Positions 16,204-23,895 of a stretch of DNA of 31,289 bases are shown here, in pieces. The stretch is from Verrucomicrobiota bacterium (GTDB taxonomy: Bacteria > Verrucomicrobiota > Verrucomicrobiia > Methylacidiphilales > Verrucolacustridaceae): NCBI GenBank assembly GCA_016876055.1, contig VHDM01000002.1:1-31289 (forward strand), given 5' to 3'. A program made the translations under genes and the position numbers. Position 1 is the stretch's first letter. Each line of letters begins with the position of its first letter. The notes beneath the pieces were generated by a model. The model made no database searches. It was given only the letters and a program-made list of their open reading frames with translations, and had not been told where the DNA came from.

Positions 16204-16764
16204 ATGGCAGTCATCGCAAACGACCTACGCAAGGGCATGGCCGTCACCAAAGACGGGGACATTTACGTCGTTCTCAACACCACCCACCGCACCCCCGGCA
16301 ACAAGCGGGCCTTCGTCCAGGCCACCTTCCGTTCCCTCCGGTCGGGACTCTCCTCCGATCATCGGCTCGCCTCGGACGAACGGCTCGAGACCGTCAACGT
16401 TTCCCGGGAAAAGTGGGAGTTCAGCTATCAGGACCCCACCGGCTTCACCTTCATGAATCCGGAAAATTACGAAAACATCACCCTATCCCAAGAGCTGGTG
16501 GAGGAGGCCAAGGATTTCATCTCGGAGAACACCGTCTGCGAAATTCTATTTATCGAGGGTAAGGCCGTCTCCGTCGAAGCACCCGCCAGTGTAACCCTCA
16601 AGGTCACGGAGTCTCCAGAAGGCGTTCGCGGCGATTCCGCCAACAACGTCATGAAGATGGCGAAACTGGAGACCGGGATTCAGTTGCAGGTCCCCCTCTT
16701 CATCAAGGAGGGGGAAATGATCAAGGTCGATACCCGCGAACGAAAATACCTGGGTCGCGCCTAG
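16204..16764 (+). CDS. efp: Elongation factor P with an atypical domain-I tip loop
   Basis: Relieves ribosome stalling at polyproline stretches. All three domains are visible across 186 aa: the KOW-like domain I (1-65), OB domain II (66-128) and OB domain III with the signature GEMIKVDTRERKYLGRA at the C-terminus. The tip loop reads P31-G32-N33-K34-R35-A36-F37. In the usual form (PGKGQAF) the modified lysine directly follows PG; here that place is Asn and a Lys lies one residue later. The gene is tail-to-tail with the exb operon. It could be a second, EfpL/YeiP-like paralogue, though the loop is not the typical YeiP sequence. Confidence 0.93.
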   Translation: MAVIANDLRKGMAVTKDGDIYVVLNTTHRTPGNKRAFVQATFRSLRSGLSSDHRLASDERLETVNVSREKWEFSYQDPTGFTFMNPENYENITLSQELVEEAKDFISENTVCEILFIEGKAVSVEAPASVTLKVTESPEGVRGDSANNVMKMAKLETGIQLQVPLFIKEGEMIKVDTRERKYLGRA

Positions 16765-16768
16765 CGCG
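16756..16768. other. Short GC hairpin across the efp stop codon
   Basis: CGCGC (16756-16760), loop CTA, then GCGCG (16764-16768), directly followed by the palindrome GGCCGGCC (16768-16775). It lies between two convergent genes. No T-run follows on either strand, so it is at best a weak bidirectional termination or stability element. Confidence 0.3.
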
Positions 16769-16776
16769 GCCGGCCG

Positions 16777-17190
16777 TTACCCTCCAAACGTCAGATTTTT
16801 CACCCGCTCCGCGCCGCAGGCGTTGAGCACGTCCACCACTCGCTGGTAGGGGGCCCGGTCGTTCGGCCGGATGATGACCGACTGCTCGGGAGAGGCCTCA
16901 ATCAGGGCTTTGAGCCGCGCCCGCAGCCTCGGCATTTCAGCATCGTCCCGGCTGTCCACCGGGGTGTCGTTGAAAGTCACCACGCCGTCCGCGGCCACGC
17001 GGATGGTGACAGGCGTTTTGGCCGTCGTGGAAGGTTGACCGCTGCCGGGGACCGACACCCCCAACTCCGCCTCCTTCACCTGCTGGCCGGCCATGACCAT
17101 AAAAAACATCAGCAATACAAACATCACGTCCAGCATGGGCGCGATCTGTAAGCCAAACTCCCCTTCGCCTCCGCCACCTCCGCCGGCCAT
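16777..17190 (-). CDS. exbD: ExbD/TolR biopolymer transport protein (137 aa, second copy)
   Basis: Proton-channel partner of ExbB. A glycine-rich cytoplasmic start is followed by one TM segment, APMLDVMFVLLMFFMVMAG (about 17-35), with the essential aspartate D21. The periplasmic domain follows and ends in DVLNACGAERVKNLTF, a standard ExbD ending. It starts 3 bases after the preceding exbD stop. Two different ExbDs in a row imply a heteromeric or alternative stator rather than a simple duplication: the copies differ outside the TM. Confidence 0.88.
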   Translation of the reverse strand: MAGGGGGGEGEFGLQIAPMLDVMFVLLMFFMVMAGQQVKEAELGVSVPGSGQPSTTAKTPVTIRVAADGVVTFNDTPVDSRDDAEMPRLRARLKALIEASPEQSVIIRPNDRAPYQRVVDVLNACGAERVKNLTFGG

Positions 17191-17193
17191 AAC

Positions 17194-17655
17194 CTAACCC
17201 TTGCCTCCTTTGGTGGTGGCAAAGACCACGTTCCCGACCCCCGCGGCGGCCGCCGCCTTCAGCACCACCTTGGTTTTTTCCCAGCCCAAGTCCTTGTCCG
17301 CCCGGACCAAAACCCGGTAACTCGCTTCGGAGTCCAATTTTTTAAGACTGGTGTAATCCTGTTTGATGAGATTGGCCAAACCAGCTTCATCCAACCCGAC
17401 TTTCCCCTGGGCCTCAACTCCCCCCATTTTATTGATGTTGATGAGGAATTGCCCCTGCCCCTTTTCCCGATCCTTGGCTTCCTGGGCATCCGGCAGAGTC
17501 AGGTCGGCAATCTGGCTTTTCACCTCAGTGGTGGTCGTGGCGGTGAAAAACATCAGCAGCACCAACAGCACGTCAACCATCGGGGCCACCTGAAATTCCG
17601 GCTCTTCCTCGCCCCCGGAGGCGTACACGCTGAATTTTTTTCCGTGGCCGGCCAT
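17194..17655 (-). CDS. exbD: ExbD/TolR biopolymer transport protein (153 aa, first copy)
   Basis: Same topology as its neighbour: a short charged cytosolic start, one TM (VAPMVDVLLVLLMFFTATT) with aspartate D28, then the periplasmic domain ending VVLKAAAAAGVGNVVFATTK. The periplasmic part is longer than in the second copy, with an acidic/basic linker around residues 55-70. It lies 18 bases behind exbB. Confidence 0.88.
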   Translation of the reverse strand: MAGHGKKFSVYASGGEEEPEFQVAPMVDVLLVLLMFFTATTTTEVKSQIADLTLPDAQEAKDREKGQGQFLININKMGGVEAQGKVGLDEAGLANLIKQDYTSLKKLDSEASYRVLVRADKDLGWEKTKVVLKAAAAAGVGNVVFATTKGGKG

Positions 17656-17673
17656 GGCCCCCCGCAGTCCTTG

Positions 17674-18447
17674 CTAGGCCGTGGCGGGGGCGGGCACGCC
17701 GCCCGGTGCGCCGGCCGCTTCCGCCAGATAGTCCTGCACACGGTACCCGTTCAGTTGTTCGAAGGGGATATCCTCAAAGAGGTGACCGATTTGTTGCTCC
17801 ACAGCGACCGTCACCACCAGCACCCGGTTGCGAAAAACATAGTAAAGCACAAAGCCCGGAATCGCGACAAAAAGCCCGAAGGCGGTCGCGAAGAGAACCT
17901 CCGAAATATTGGCCGACAGTTTGCTCGGATCTGCCGCCCCGGAAGAACCCAGGGTTTTGAATGCCTTCATCATCCCGATGACCGTTCCCGTAAGACCCAC
18001 CATGGGGCTGACCACCCCGATCACGGAAAGGTAATTAATGTTTGATTTTAGATCGTTGATTTCCTTGGCGGTAACCTCCCCCATGGCCTTTTCGGCGGCT
18101 TCCCGACCACGTCCGAGGCGCTCCACCCCGGCTTGGACGATGCGGGACAGGTAGCAGGGATTGGCCGTGCAAATTTGCACCGCTTGGGGATAGTTCCCGG
18201 ACACAAAAGCGTCCTTAAGCTGGGCATACACGGCTGGGGGAGCCAGCCGTGCCACGCGAATTTTGATCACCGCTTCGATGGCATAGGCCATAATGAGGAT
18301 CGAGGCGATCAAGAGCAGCCACGAAACGGCCCCGCCCATGAGGAACAGATCCCAGAAGGTGTCGCCATGGGCGCCTCCTTCGCCGGCCAAAACAACCCCG
18401 GGGAAAGACAGCGCAATCAGCAAGGTCGGACGAAGGATGGGATTCAC
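17674..18447 (-). CDS. exbB: MotA/TolQ/ExbB proton channel protein
   Basis: 257 aa, GTG start. An N-terminal signal-like segment (residues 1-21, ending VVLAGEGG) precedes the first channel TM (GGAVSWLLLIASILIMAYAIEAV). Two further TMs follow (YLSVIGVVSPMVGLTGTVIGMM near 140-160 and FATAFGLFVAIPGFVLYYVF near 185-210). The GLTGTVIGM motif with its channel threonine is conserved. With ExbD it turns proton flow into mechanical work on periplasmic or outer-membrane partners. A cleavable signal before TM1 is commonly found in ExbBs outside Proteobacteria. It lies 23 bases after the TPR gene. Confidence 0.9.
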   Translation of the reverse strand: MNPILRPTLLIALSFPGVVLAGEGGAHGDTFWDLFLMGGAVSWLLLIASILIMAYAIEAVIKIRVARLAPPAVYAQLKDAFVSGNYPQAVQICTANPCYLSRIVQAGVERLGRGREAAEKAMGEVTAKEINDLKSNINYLSVIGVVSPMVGLTGTVIGMMKAFKTLGSSGAADPSKLSANISEVLFATAFGLFVAIPGFVLYYVFRNRVLVVTVAVEQQIGHLFEDIPFEQLNGYRVQDYLAEAAGAPGGVPAPATA

Positions 18448-18470
18448 CGATTTAAAAAATACCCATGGTC

Positions 18471-19205
18471 CTAATCGGTGACGAGGTCTTTGTTCGCCGC
18501 GCGCAAAGCCTCTGCTTTCTTGGCGGAGCGTAAACCCAGCGAGGGCGGATCTGGATAAAGAATTCCCACTCGCAGGTAATCCTCGAGCGCCTTCTGCTCG
18601 TCCCCTTTCTTCTCCCAGGCTTCCCCACGGGCAAAATAAAACTCCGCCAACGCCTCCCGCTCCGCCCGCAGGGGGCGCAGGCTTTCCTTGAGATCCTTTT
18701 CCAGGGCCTGGAGCTTGGCGAGCAGCCCTGCGGCGTCTTTTCCGGAGGTGGCCACCGCCAACCCCACTTCAGCACGCAAGGCAGCCGGGCCAGAGGGGTA
18801 GGCTTTTTTCATCCGTCCATAGAGCGATTCGGCATCAGCCACCCGTCCGAGCGCAAGATAGGCTTGCCCCAGCCCGCCGGTGCATTCCAATACCCACGGA
18901 TTGTCCACCCCCAAAAACTGGTTCACCGGCTCCCCCCACTTGGCGACCACCTCCTCCATTTTTCCTGCCGCGAGGGCCTTTCTCCCTTCCGCCACTCCGG
19001 GCCGCTCCTGCAACTTCACCTCGGCCAGATCCCCTTGGGCGTAACTGAGGGTGCCTTGGTCAAATTTAAAAGTCAGGGCTTGGGTCGCTTCGTCAAATTT
19101 CACGGCCTCGCCGGTTTTTGTTTCCCCGCTCTTGAGCCGGATCTGGTCCTGGGCCTGACCCACAACCCCCCATCCCAGAAAAAGAAACAAAAGGCGCAGG
19201 GTCAT
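18471..19205 (-). CDS. Exported TPR-containing protein of the Exb cluster
   Basis: 244 aa. The signal peptide MTLRLLFLFLGWGVVGQAQ is cut around residue 19, which fixes the start at 19205. Helical pairs with TPR spacing follow (ECTGGLGQAYLALGRVADAESLYGRM; FYFARGEAWEKKGDEQKALEDYLRV). It is the first gene of the TPR-exbB-exbD-exbD run and is presumably a periplasmic adaptor working with the proton-driven channel. No TonB or outer-membrane receptor is in view. The inference of a shared complex rests on gene order. Confidence 0.75.
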   Translation of the reverse strand: MTLRLLFLFLGWGVVGQAQDQIRLKSGETKTGEAVKFDEATQALTFKFDQGTLSYAQGDLAEVKLQERPGVAEGRKALAAGKMEEVVAKWGEPVNQFLGVDNPWVLECTGGLGQAYLALGRVADAESLYGRMKKAYPSGPAALRAEVGLAVATSGKDAAGLLAKLQALEKDLKESLRPLRAEREALAEFYFARGEAWEKKGDEQKALEDYLRVGILYPDPPSLGLRSAKKAEALRAANKDLVTD

Positions 19206-19212
19206 CGTGGGG

Positions 19213-19243
19213 ATTTTGGTCTTTCCTCCCACCCCCCCGACAA
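19213..19243 (-). promoter_or_regulatory. Weak candidate promoter for the TPR-exb operon
   Basis: On the minus strand TTGTCG (19243-19238), a long 19-base G-rich spacer and CAAAAT (19218-19213) end 7 bases before ATG 19205. The spacing is beyond the ideal, so this is tentative. Confidence 0.25.
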
Positions 19244-19257
19244 GCCAAAAAGTTCCC

Positions 19258-20754
19258 ATGCTCACCTACCTTCATGACAAGATGAAAGGTCTGTTGCTGG
19301 TGGTCCTGGCCATCATCGCCGTGTCCTTCATTTTCTTTGGCAACTGGACCCCCTCCGGAGCCGTGGACCCTGCCACCGGGAAAATGGGCCGGATCGGCGG
19401 AACCACTCTCTCCCTCAATGACCTGATTGCCGCCCAGCGGCAAACCCTTCTTGAGGTCACCCTGGAGACCGGGCGCATCCCCTCCGACGACGATCGCTTC
19501 CTCACCATCCAGACCTGGGTCCGTCTTCTCCAAAATCAAGCGGCCGCCGCCGCCGGCATTGATCCCCAGCCCGATCAGCTTCTCGCCTCCATTCGCAAAA
19601 ATCCGCTCTTTCTCAAAAACGGATCTTACGACCCCGAGCTCTTTCAGCGCTTTTCCGCCAACTTCCTTTCCCCCCAGGGTTTCACCGGCGAACGCTTCAA
19701 CGAGGCCATTTTCGACGAGGTCCGCACCCGGCGATTGCTGGGAGCCCTCAGCTCCACGAGTGCGGTGTTTCCGGAAGAACCCCACCAACGCTTGGAGCGG
19801 CTCTTCGGCCCGGTCGAGGCACAGGTACTTCGCTGGGAGGCCGCCAAACTCACCCCGCCAGAACCCTCTCCCCAAGACCTCGCCTCTTTCCACAAAAATA
19901 ACGAACAAGCTTTTGCCGTCCCCGCTCGCGTCACCATCGAGTATGTGGAATTCACCGCCGGAGGCACGGACGACGAGTCCCGCAAAAAAGCCGGGGAGGC
20001 CGCCTTCAGTTTCACTTCCCAATTCTTCAACCTCGCCGAGGGCCAAGCCCGGCCGGCTTTTGCCGCTCAAGCCGCCGCCGCCAGGCTCCGCGTGAAAAGC
20101 ACCGATTCCTTCACCGCGGCCGACACACCGTTTCCGGGTGAAACCGATCGTCGGCTCATCGCGGCCGCGCTGCGGCTTTCGCCGGAAGATCCGGTAAGTG
20201 ATTTTCTTCCCTCCAAAAACGGCTTCCTCGTCCTCCATCGGAAAGACGGCCAACCCGGAAGGCTCCTTTCGCTCACCGAAGCTCTCGCGGATGTCAAAGC
20301 CCTTTGGCAAAAACAGGCGCGCCTCCAGCTGGCCGAGCAAGCCTCCCGCGCGTTTCTCGAGCGCGCGAACGCCGAATTAGCCCGCGGGGCCAAGTGGGAA
20401 GACCTCGTGAAGGCGGCCGGGCTGACGGCAACCAAAGTGTCCACCTTCGCCCCAGCCGACACCAAACCGCTCGCATTTCCGGATGCCGACCGGATTCGTC
20501 AGGTGGTGACCCAGCTGGAAGCCAACCGGGTCAGTCCCTTCCTCCGCACCGAAACCGGCGGCTTGGCGGTGTATCTGGCACAGCGTCTGCCCGTACCAGC
20601 CGAGGTGGCCTCCGCCCAGCTTCCTAAAATCGAAATCCAACTCCGCAACCAGCGTCGCAACCAGTTGGCACGTGACTGGCTGGTCAGTCGGGCCATTCTG
20701 CCCGGCAACGAACTTCCGCAGGAAGTCGTTCAGATCCTCCGGGGCTCCTTCTGA
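19258..20754 (+). CDS. PpiD/SurA-N-like periplasmic folding factor (498 aa)
   Basis: An N-terminal anchor (MKGLLLVVLAIIAVSFIFFGNW, shown as residues about 8-29) leaves most of the protein in the periplasm, as in PpiD. Residues about 45-190 look like the helical SurA N-terminal chaperone domain (LNDLIAAQRQTLLE, then QTWVRLLQNQAAAAAGI). The later part ends in a parvulin-like tail (GFLVLHRKDGQPGRLLSLTEAL) and long helices. I do not see the central parvulin GG-x-LG motif, so isomerase activity is doubtful and a chaperone role more likely. The start at 19258 is chosen to place the anchor at the N-terminus. It is divergent from the TPR gene. Confidence 0.75.
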   Translation: MLTYLHDKMKGLLLVVLAIIAVSFIFFGNWTPSGAVDPATGKMGRIGGTTLSLNDLIAAQRQTLLEVTLETGRIPSDDDRFLTIQTWVRLLQNQAAAAAGIDPQPDQLLASIRKNPLFLKNGSYDPELFQRFSANFLSPQGFTGERFNEAIFDEVRTRRLLGALSSTSAVFPEEPHQRLERLFGPVEAQVLRWEAAKLTPPEPSPQDLASFHKNNEQAFAVPARVTIEYVEFTAGGTDDESRKKAGEAAFSFTSQFFNLAEGQARPAFAAQAAAARLRVKSTDSFTAADTPFPGETDRRLIAAALRLSPEDPVSDFLPSKNGFLVLHRKDGQPGRLLSLTEALADVKALWQKQARLQLAEQASRAFLERANAELARGAKWEDLVKAAGLTATKVSTFAPADTKPLAFPDADRIRQVVTQLEANRVSPFLRTETGGLAVYLAQRLPVPAEVASAQLPKIEIQLRNQRRNQLARDWLVSRAILPGNELPQEVVQILRGSF

Positions 20755-20785
20755 ACCGGCGGTGGCGGCCTCCGCTCCGCCGCGC

Positions 20786-22147
20786 ATGACCACCCTTACC
20801 AACCTGACCCGCGCCCCGGAAATCGGGGCCAACTCGTACCTCCTCAAATCCGGCTCCGCGTCGGTTCTTCTGGATGCCGGCATGCACCCCCGCCAAGAAG
20901 GCTGGGCCGCCACGCCCCTTCTGGACGCTCTGCCCCGGGATCTCGAAGCCGTCATCCTTTCCCATGCCCACCACGACCATGCCGGCGCTCTCCCCTTGGT
21001 TACCCGGGCCTGCCCCGGTGCCAAAGTCTGGATGACCTCCGCCACCGCCGCTCTCGCCGAGCCCCTCCTCCATAACTCCGTCAACGTGATGACCCGCCAG
21101 CGGAACGAGACCCGGCAACAGGATTACCCGCTTTACACCCACCGCAGTGTGGATGAGAGCGTGCTTGCTTGGGAAACGATCCCCCTCCAGCGGCCCTTCC
21201 GGGTCGACAATTCGGAATTTCAGTTCCTGCTCCACGATGCCGGTCACATCCTCGGCTCCGCCCTGACTGAAATCCGCTGCGGCTCACAGCGGGCCCTTTA
21301 CACCGGCGACCTCAACCTTGCCCGCCAAAGCCTCATGATCCCCTGCCGCCCACCCGAGGGGCCGTGGGACACCGTCATCCTGGAGACCACCCGCGGCGCC
21401 CAGGCCACGCCCCACGGCCAGACCCGCGACTCCACGGAAGAGGCCCTCCTGCAGGCCATCCGCCAAACCTTCGCCCGCGGAGGTTCTGTGCTCATGCCGG
21501 TCTTTGCCCTCGGTAAAACCCAGGAGATGCTCACCCTCCTCCACCAGGCCCGTCAGAACGGTCGCCTTCCACCCACGACCATCTACATCGGCGGATTGGG
21601 TCGCGCCCTTACCGAGGTCTACGACCGCCAGCGCTCCCTGGCCCCCCGCCAGCACGCCGGATTCAAAATCATCCCGGAGGTCCGCCCGGAAACATTCGAT
21701 CCCCGCCGTCTGGCCTCTCTCCGCCCGAAAGCCGGACAAATCTACCTCGTCAGCTCCGGCATGATGACTCCCCACACCACCAGCCACACCTTGGCCCGGC
21801 TTTTCTTTCCCCAGCAAAACGATGCCATCTTTTTCGTCGGCTTTACCGAACCCACCTCCCCCGCGGGCCTCCTGCGCCAGGCCGGTCAGGGCGGCGCGGT
21901 GGACTGGTCCGACCCCCACGGCCCGCTCCCGGTCCGCTGCGAAATCCGCCACTTTGATATGACCGCCCACGCTACCCGCGAGGACCTCGCCGACTGGATC
22001 TGCAACCAGGCCTGCCCGAAAAAACTCTTTCTCGTCCACGGGGATCCCGGTGCGCAGGAGTGGTTCCGGCAAACCATCGCCCTGCGCCGTCCGCAAATGG
22101 ATGTCCAGCAGCCGCCTCCAGGCCAAGCCATTCCTCTTTTTCCCTAA
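20786..22147 (+). CDS. Metallo-beta-lactamase/beta-CASP family RNA-processing nuclease
   Basis: 453 aa. The zinc motif SHAHHDHAG is at 59-67, followed by the DAGHILGSA histidine, the bridging aspartate in YTGDLN, the beta-CASP insertion with VFALGKTQEML, and the late LFLVHGDPGAQEWF (RMMBL-like) histidine. This layout is that of CPSF-73/RNase J-related nucleases, which cut RNA in the cytosol. The start at 20786 is chosen because the longer frame overlaps the end of the preceding gene. rph, a 3' exonuclease, lies two genes downstream, which fits RNA work. Exact substrate unknown. Confidence 0.85.
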   Translation: MTTLTNLTRAPEIGANSYLLKSGSASVLLDAGMHPRQEGWAATPLLDALPRDLEAVILSHAHHDHAGALPLVTRACPGAKVWMTSATAALAEPLLHNSVNVMTRQRNETRQQDYPLYTHRSVDESVLAWETIPLQRPFRVDNSEFQFLLHDAGHILGSALTEIRCGSQRALYTGDLNLARQSLMIPCRPPEGPWDTVILETTRGAQATPHGQTRDSTEEALLQAIRQTFARGGSVLMPVFALGKTQEMLTLLHQARQNGRLPPTTIYIGGLGRALTEVYDRQRSLAPRQHAGFKIIPEVRPETFDPRRLASLRPKAGQIYLVSSGMMTPHTTSHTLARLFFPQQNDAIFFVGFTEPTSPAGLLRQAGQGGAVDWSDPHGPLPVRCEIRHFDMTAHATREDLADWICNQACPKKLFLVHGDPGAQEWFRQTIALRRPQMDVQQPPPGQAIPLFP

Positions 22148-22194
22148 GCCGCGGCACTTTCCCTTTTTGTCAGGCTACGGCATGATCGTTCCCC

Positions 22195-23079
22195 ATGGCC
22201 GCCAAAATTCTCGACGGAGAAGCTTTCGCCACCCGCCTCCACCGGGAAACCTCCGCGCGCGTTGCCAAACTCAAGGCCCGGGGAACGGTTCCGGGTCTGG
22301 TCTTTATCCGCGTCGGCGAAGACCCGGCCTCCCGCGCCTACGTCTCCCGCAAGGAAAAACGGGCCCAAGAAGTCGGCATCTCCAGCCGAACCCTCGTGCT
22401 GCCCGCATCCACTCCCCTCCACTCCCTTCTCAAGGAAATCGATGCCCTGAACGCAGATCCGAAGGTTCACGGCATCCTCATTCAGTCGCCGCTCCCTCCC
22501 GCCCTGCCCAATGACCTCGTGTACGCCCACGTCTCCCCTGCCAAGGATGTGGACGGCTTTCACCCGGTGAATTTCGGAAAGCTTCTGCTGGGCGACCCCA
22601 CCGGTTTTCTTCCCTGCACTCCAGCCGGGATTCTGGAAATCCTCCGCCTCGGCGAAATCCCCACCGCGGGAAAACACGCGGTGGTCGTCGGGCGTGGGCA
22701 GATTGTCGGCCGACCCCTCGCCCTGCTTTTGGCCCGCAAGGGCCCGGGAGCTGACTGCACCGTCACCCTGGCCCACTCCCGCACCGCCCATCTTTCGGAG
22801 ATCACCCGCCAAGCCGACATCCTCGTCGCGGCCCTCGGCCGCCCGCTTTTTCTCCAACAGGAACACGTGAAACCCGGCGCCACCGTCATCGATGTTGGCG
22901 TCAACCGGCTGGCCGACCCCGCCGACCCCCGCGGTTACCGCCTCGTGGGGGATGTGGATTTTGCGTCCGTGCGATCCGTGGCTGGCGCGATCACCCCGAA
23001 TCCTGGGGGCGTGGGTCCCATGACCATCGCCCTTCTGCTTTCCAACACCGCCCGCGCCGCCGAGGATTTTTCCCGATGA
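22195..23079 (+). CDS. folD: Bifunctional methylenetetrahydrofolate dehydrogenase/cyclohydrolase
   Basis: Interconverts 5,10-methylene- and 10-formyl-tetrahydrofolate with NADP. Motifs in order: FIRVGEDPASRAYVSRKEKRA (shown in part; catalytic Lys in YVSRKEK), QSPLPP, KDVDGFHPVNFGKL, PCTPAGI, the Rossmann VVGRGQIVGRPLALLL, and the terminal TPNPGGVGPMTIALLL. 294 aa, normal size. Its stop overlaps the rph start as ATGA. Confidence 0.96.
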   Translation: MAAKILDGEAFATRLHRETSARVAKLKARGTVPGLVFIRVGEDPASRAYVSRKEKRAQEVGISSRTLVLPASTPLHSLLKEIDALNADPKVHGILIQSPLPPALPNDLVYAHVSPAKDVDGFHPVNFGKLLLGDPTGFLPCTPAGILEILRLGEIPTAGKHAVVVGRGQIVGRPLALLLARKGPGADCTVTLAHSRTAHLSEITRQADILVAALGRPLFLQQEHVKPGATVIDVGVNRLADPADPRGYRLVGDVDFASVRSVAGAITPNPGGVGPMTIALLLSNTARAAEDFSR

Positions 23080-23840
23080 GTTCCCGCGCCGACGGCCGCT
23101 CGCCCCATGAGCTCCGCCCCCTTTCCTGCCAGTGGGATATCGCCGCCAACGCCACCGGATCCGTGCTGCTCCGCTCTGGCCGAACCGAGGTCATCTGCAC
23201 CGCCACCGTGGAGGAATCCGTCCCGCGCTGGATGAAGGACCAAAATGTCCCGGGGGGTTGGCTCACCGCCGAATATTCCATGCTTCCCGCCTCCACCCAC
23301 GACCGGAAAACCCGCGACTCCGCCCGCGGCAAGGTGGACGGCCGCTCCACGGAAATCCAGCGTCTGCTTGGCCGCAGCCTTCGCGCCGTCACCGACTTGG
23401 GAGCCCTGGGTGCCCGCAGCCTCTGGATCGATTGTGACGTGCTGGCGGCCGACGGCGGCACCCGCACCACGGCCATTACCGGCGGGTGCCTCGCTCTCCG
23501 CCGCGCCATTGAACGCCTTCAAGGCTCCGGCCGGATCTCCACGGACCCCTTGCGCAGCCCCGTGGCCGCCATCAGCGTGGGTCTTTGGCAAGGCACCGCC
23601 CTGCTCGATTTAGACTACCCCGAGGATCGGGACGCGGAGGTCGATATGAATGTGGTCATGACCGGTGCGGGACGCCTCGTGGAAGTACAGGCCTCCGGCG
23701 AGGAGCATGACTTTACCCGGCAGGAGTTCGACCAACTTCTGCAACTGGCCGAGGAGGGTATCCGCGGCGTGCTCTCTTTCCAGAACGCCGCCTGGGCGGC
23801 GCGCCCCCTGGCCATCCCGCTTGCTCCCAAGCCGGCCTGA
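23076..23840 (+). CDS. rph: Ribonuclease PH
   Basis: A phosphorolytic 3'-5' exonuclease that trims tRNA 3' ends. Signature blocks: SGRTEVICTATVEESVPRW, GGWLTAEYSMLPAST, DGRSTEIQRLLGRSLRAV and CDVLAADGGTRTTAITGG, with LDLDYPEDRDAEVDMNVVM near the C-terminus carrying the acidic residues. 254 aa. It is translationally coupled to folD through a 4-base overlap. Since neither tRNA gene in this window encodes CCA, 3' trimming followed by CCA addition is a needed route here. Confidence 0.95.
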   Translation: MSSRADGRSPHELRPLSCQWDIAANATGSVLLRSGRTEVICTATVEESVPRWMKDQNVPGGWLTAEYSMLPASTHDRKTRDSARGKVDGRSTEIQRLLGRSLRAVTDLGALGARSLWIDCDVLAADGGTRTTAITGGCLALRRAIERLQGSGRISTDPLRSPVAAISVGLWQGTALLDLDYPEDRDAEVDMNVVMTGAGRLVEVQASGEEHDFTRQEFDQLLQLAEEGIRGVLSFQNAAWAARPLAIPLAPKPA

Positions 23841-23895
23841 ACAGGCTTGTCAAAAGGCCTATTCGCTGGCAGTTCCTTTCGTTTCCTCCACCGTC

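Noticed and set aside
19093..20340. A 415-codon frame antisense to the PpiD-like gene
   Set aside because: Glycine-rich shadow that would also overlap the TPR gene in another frame.
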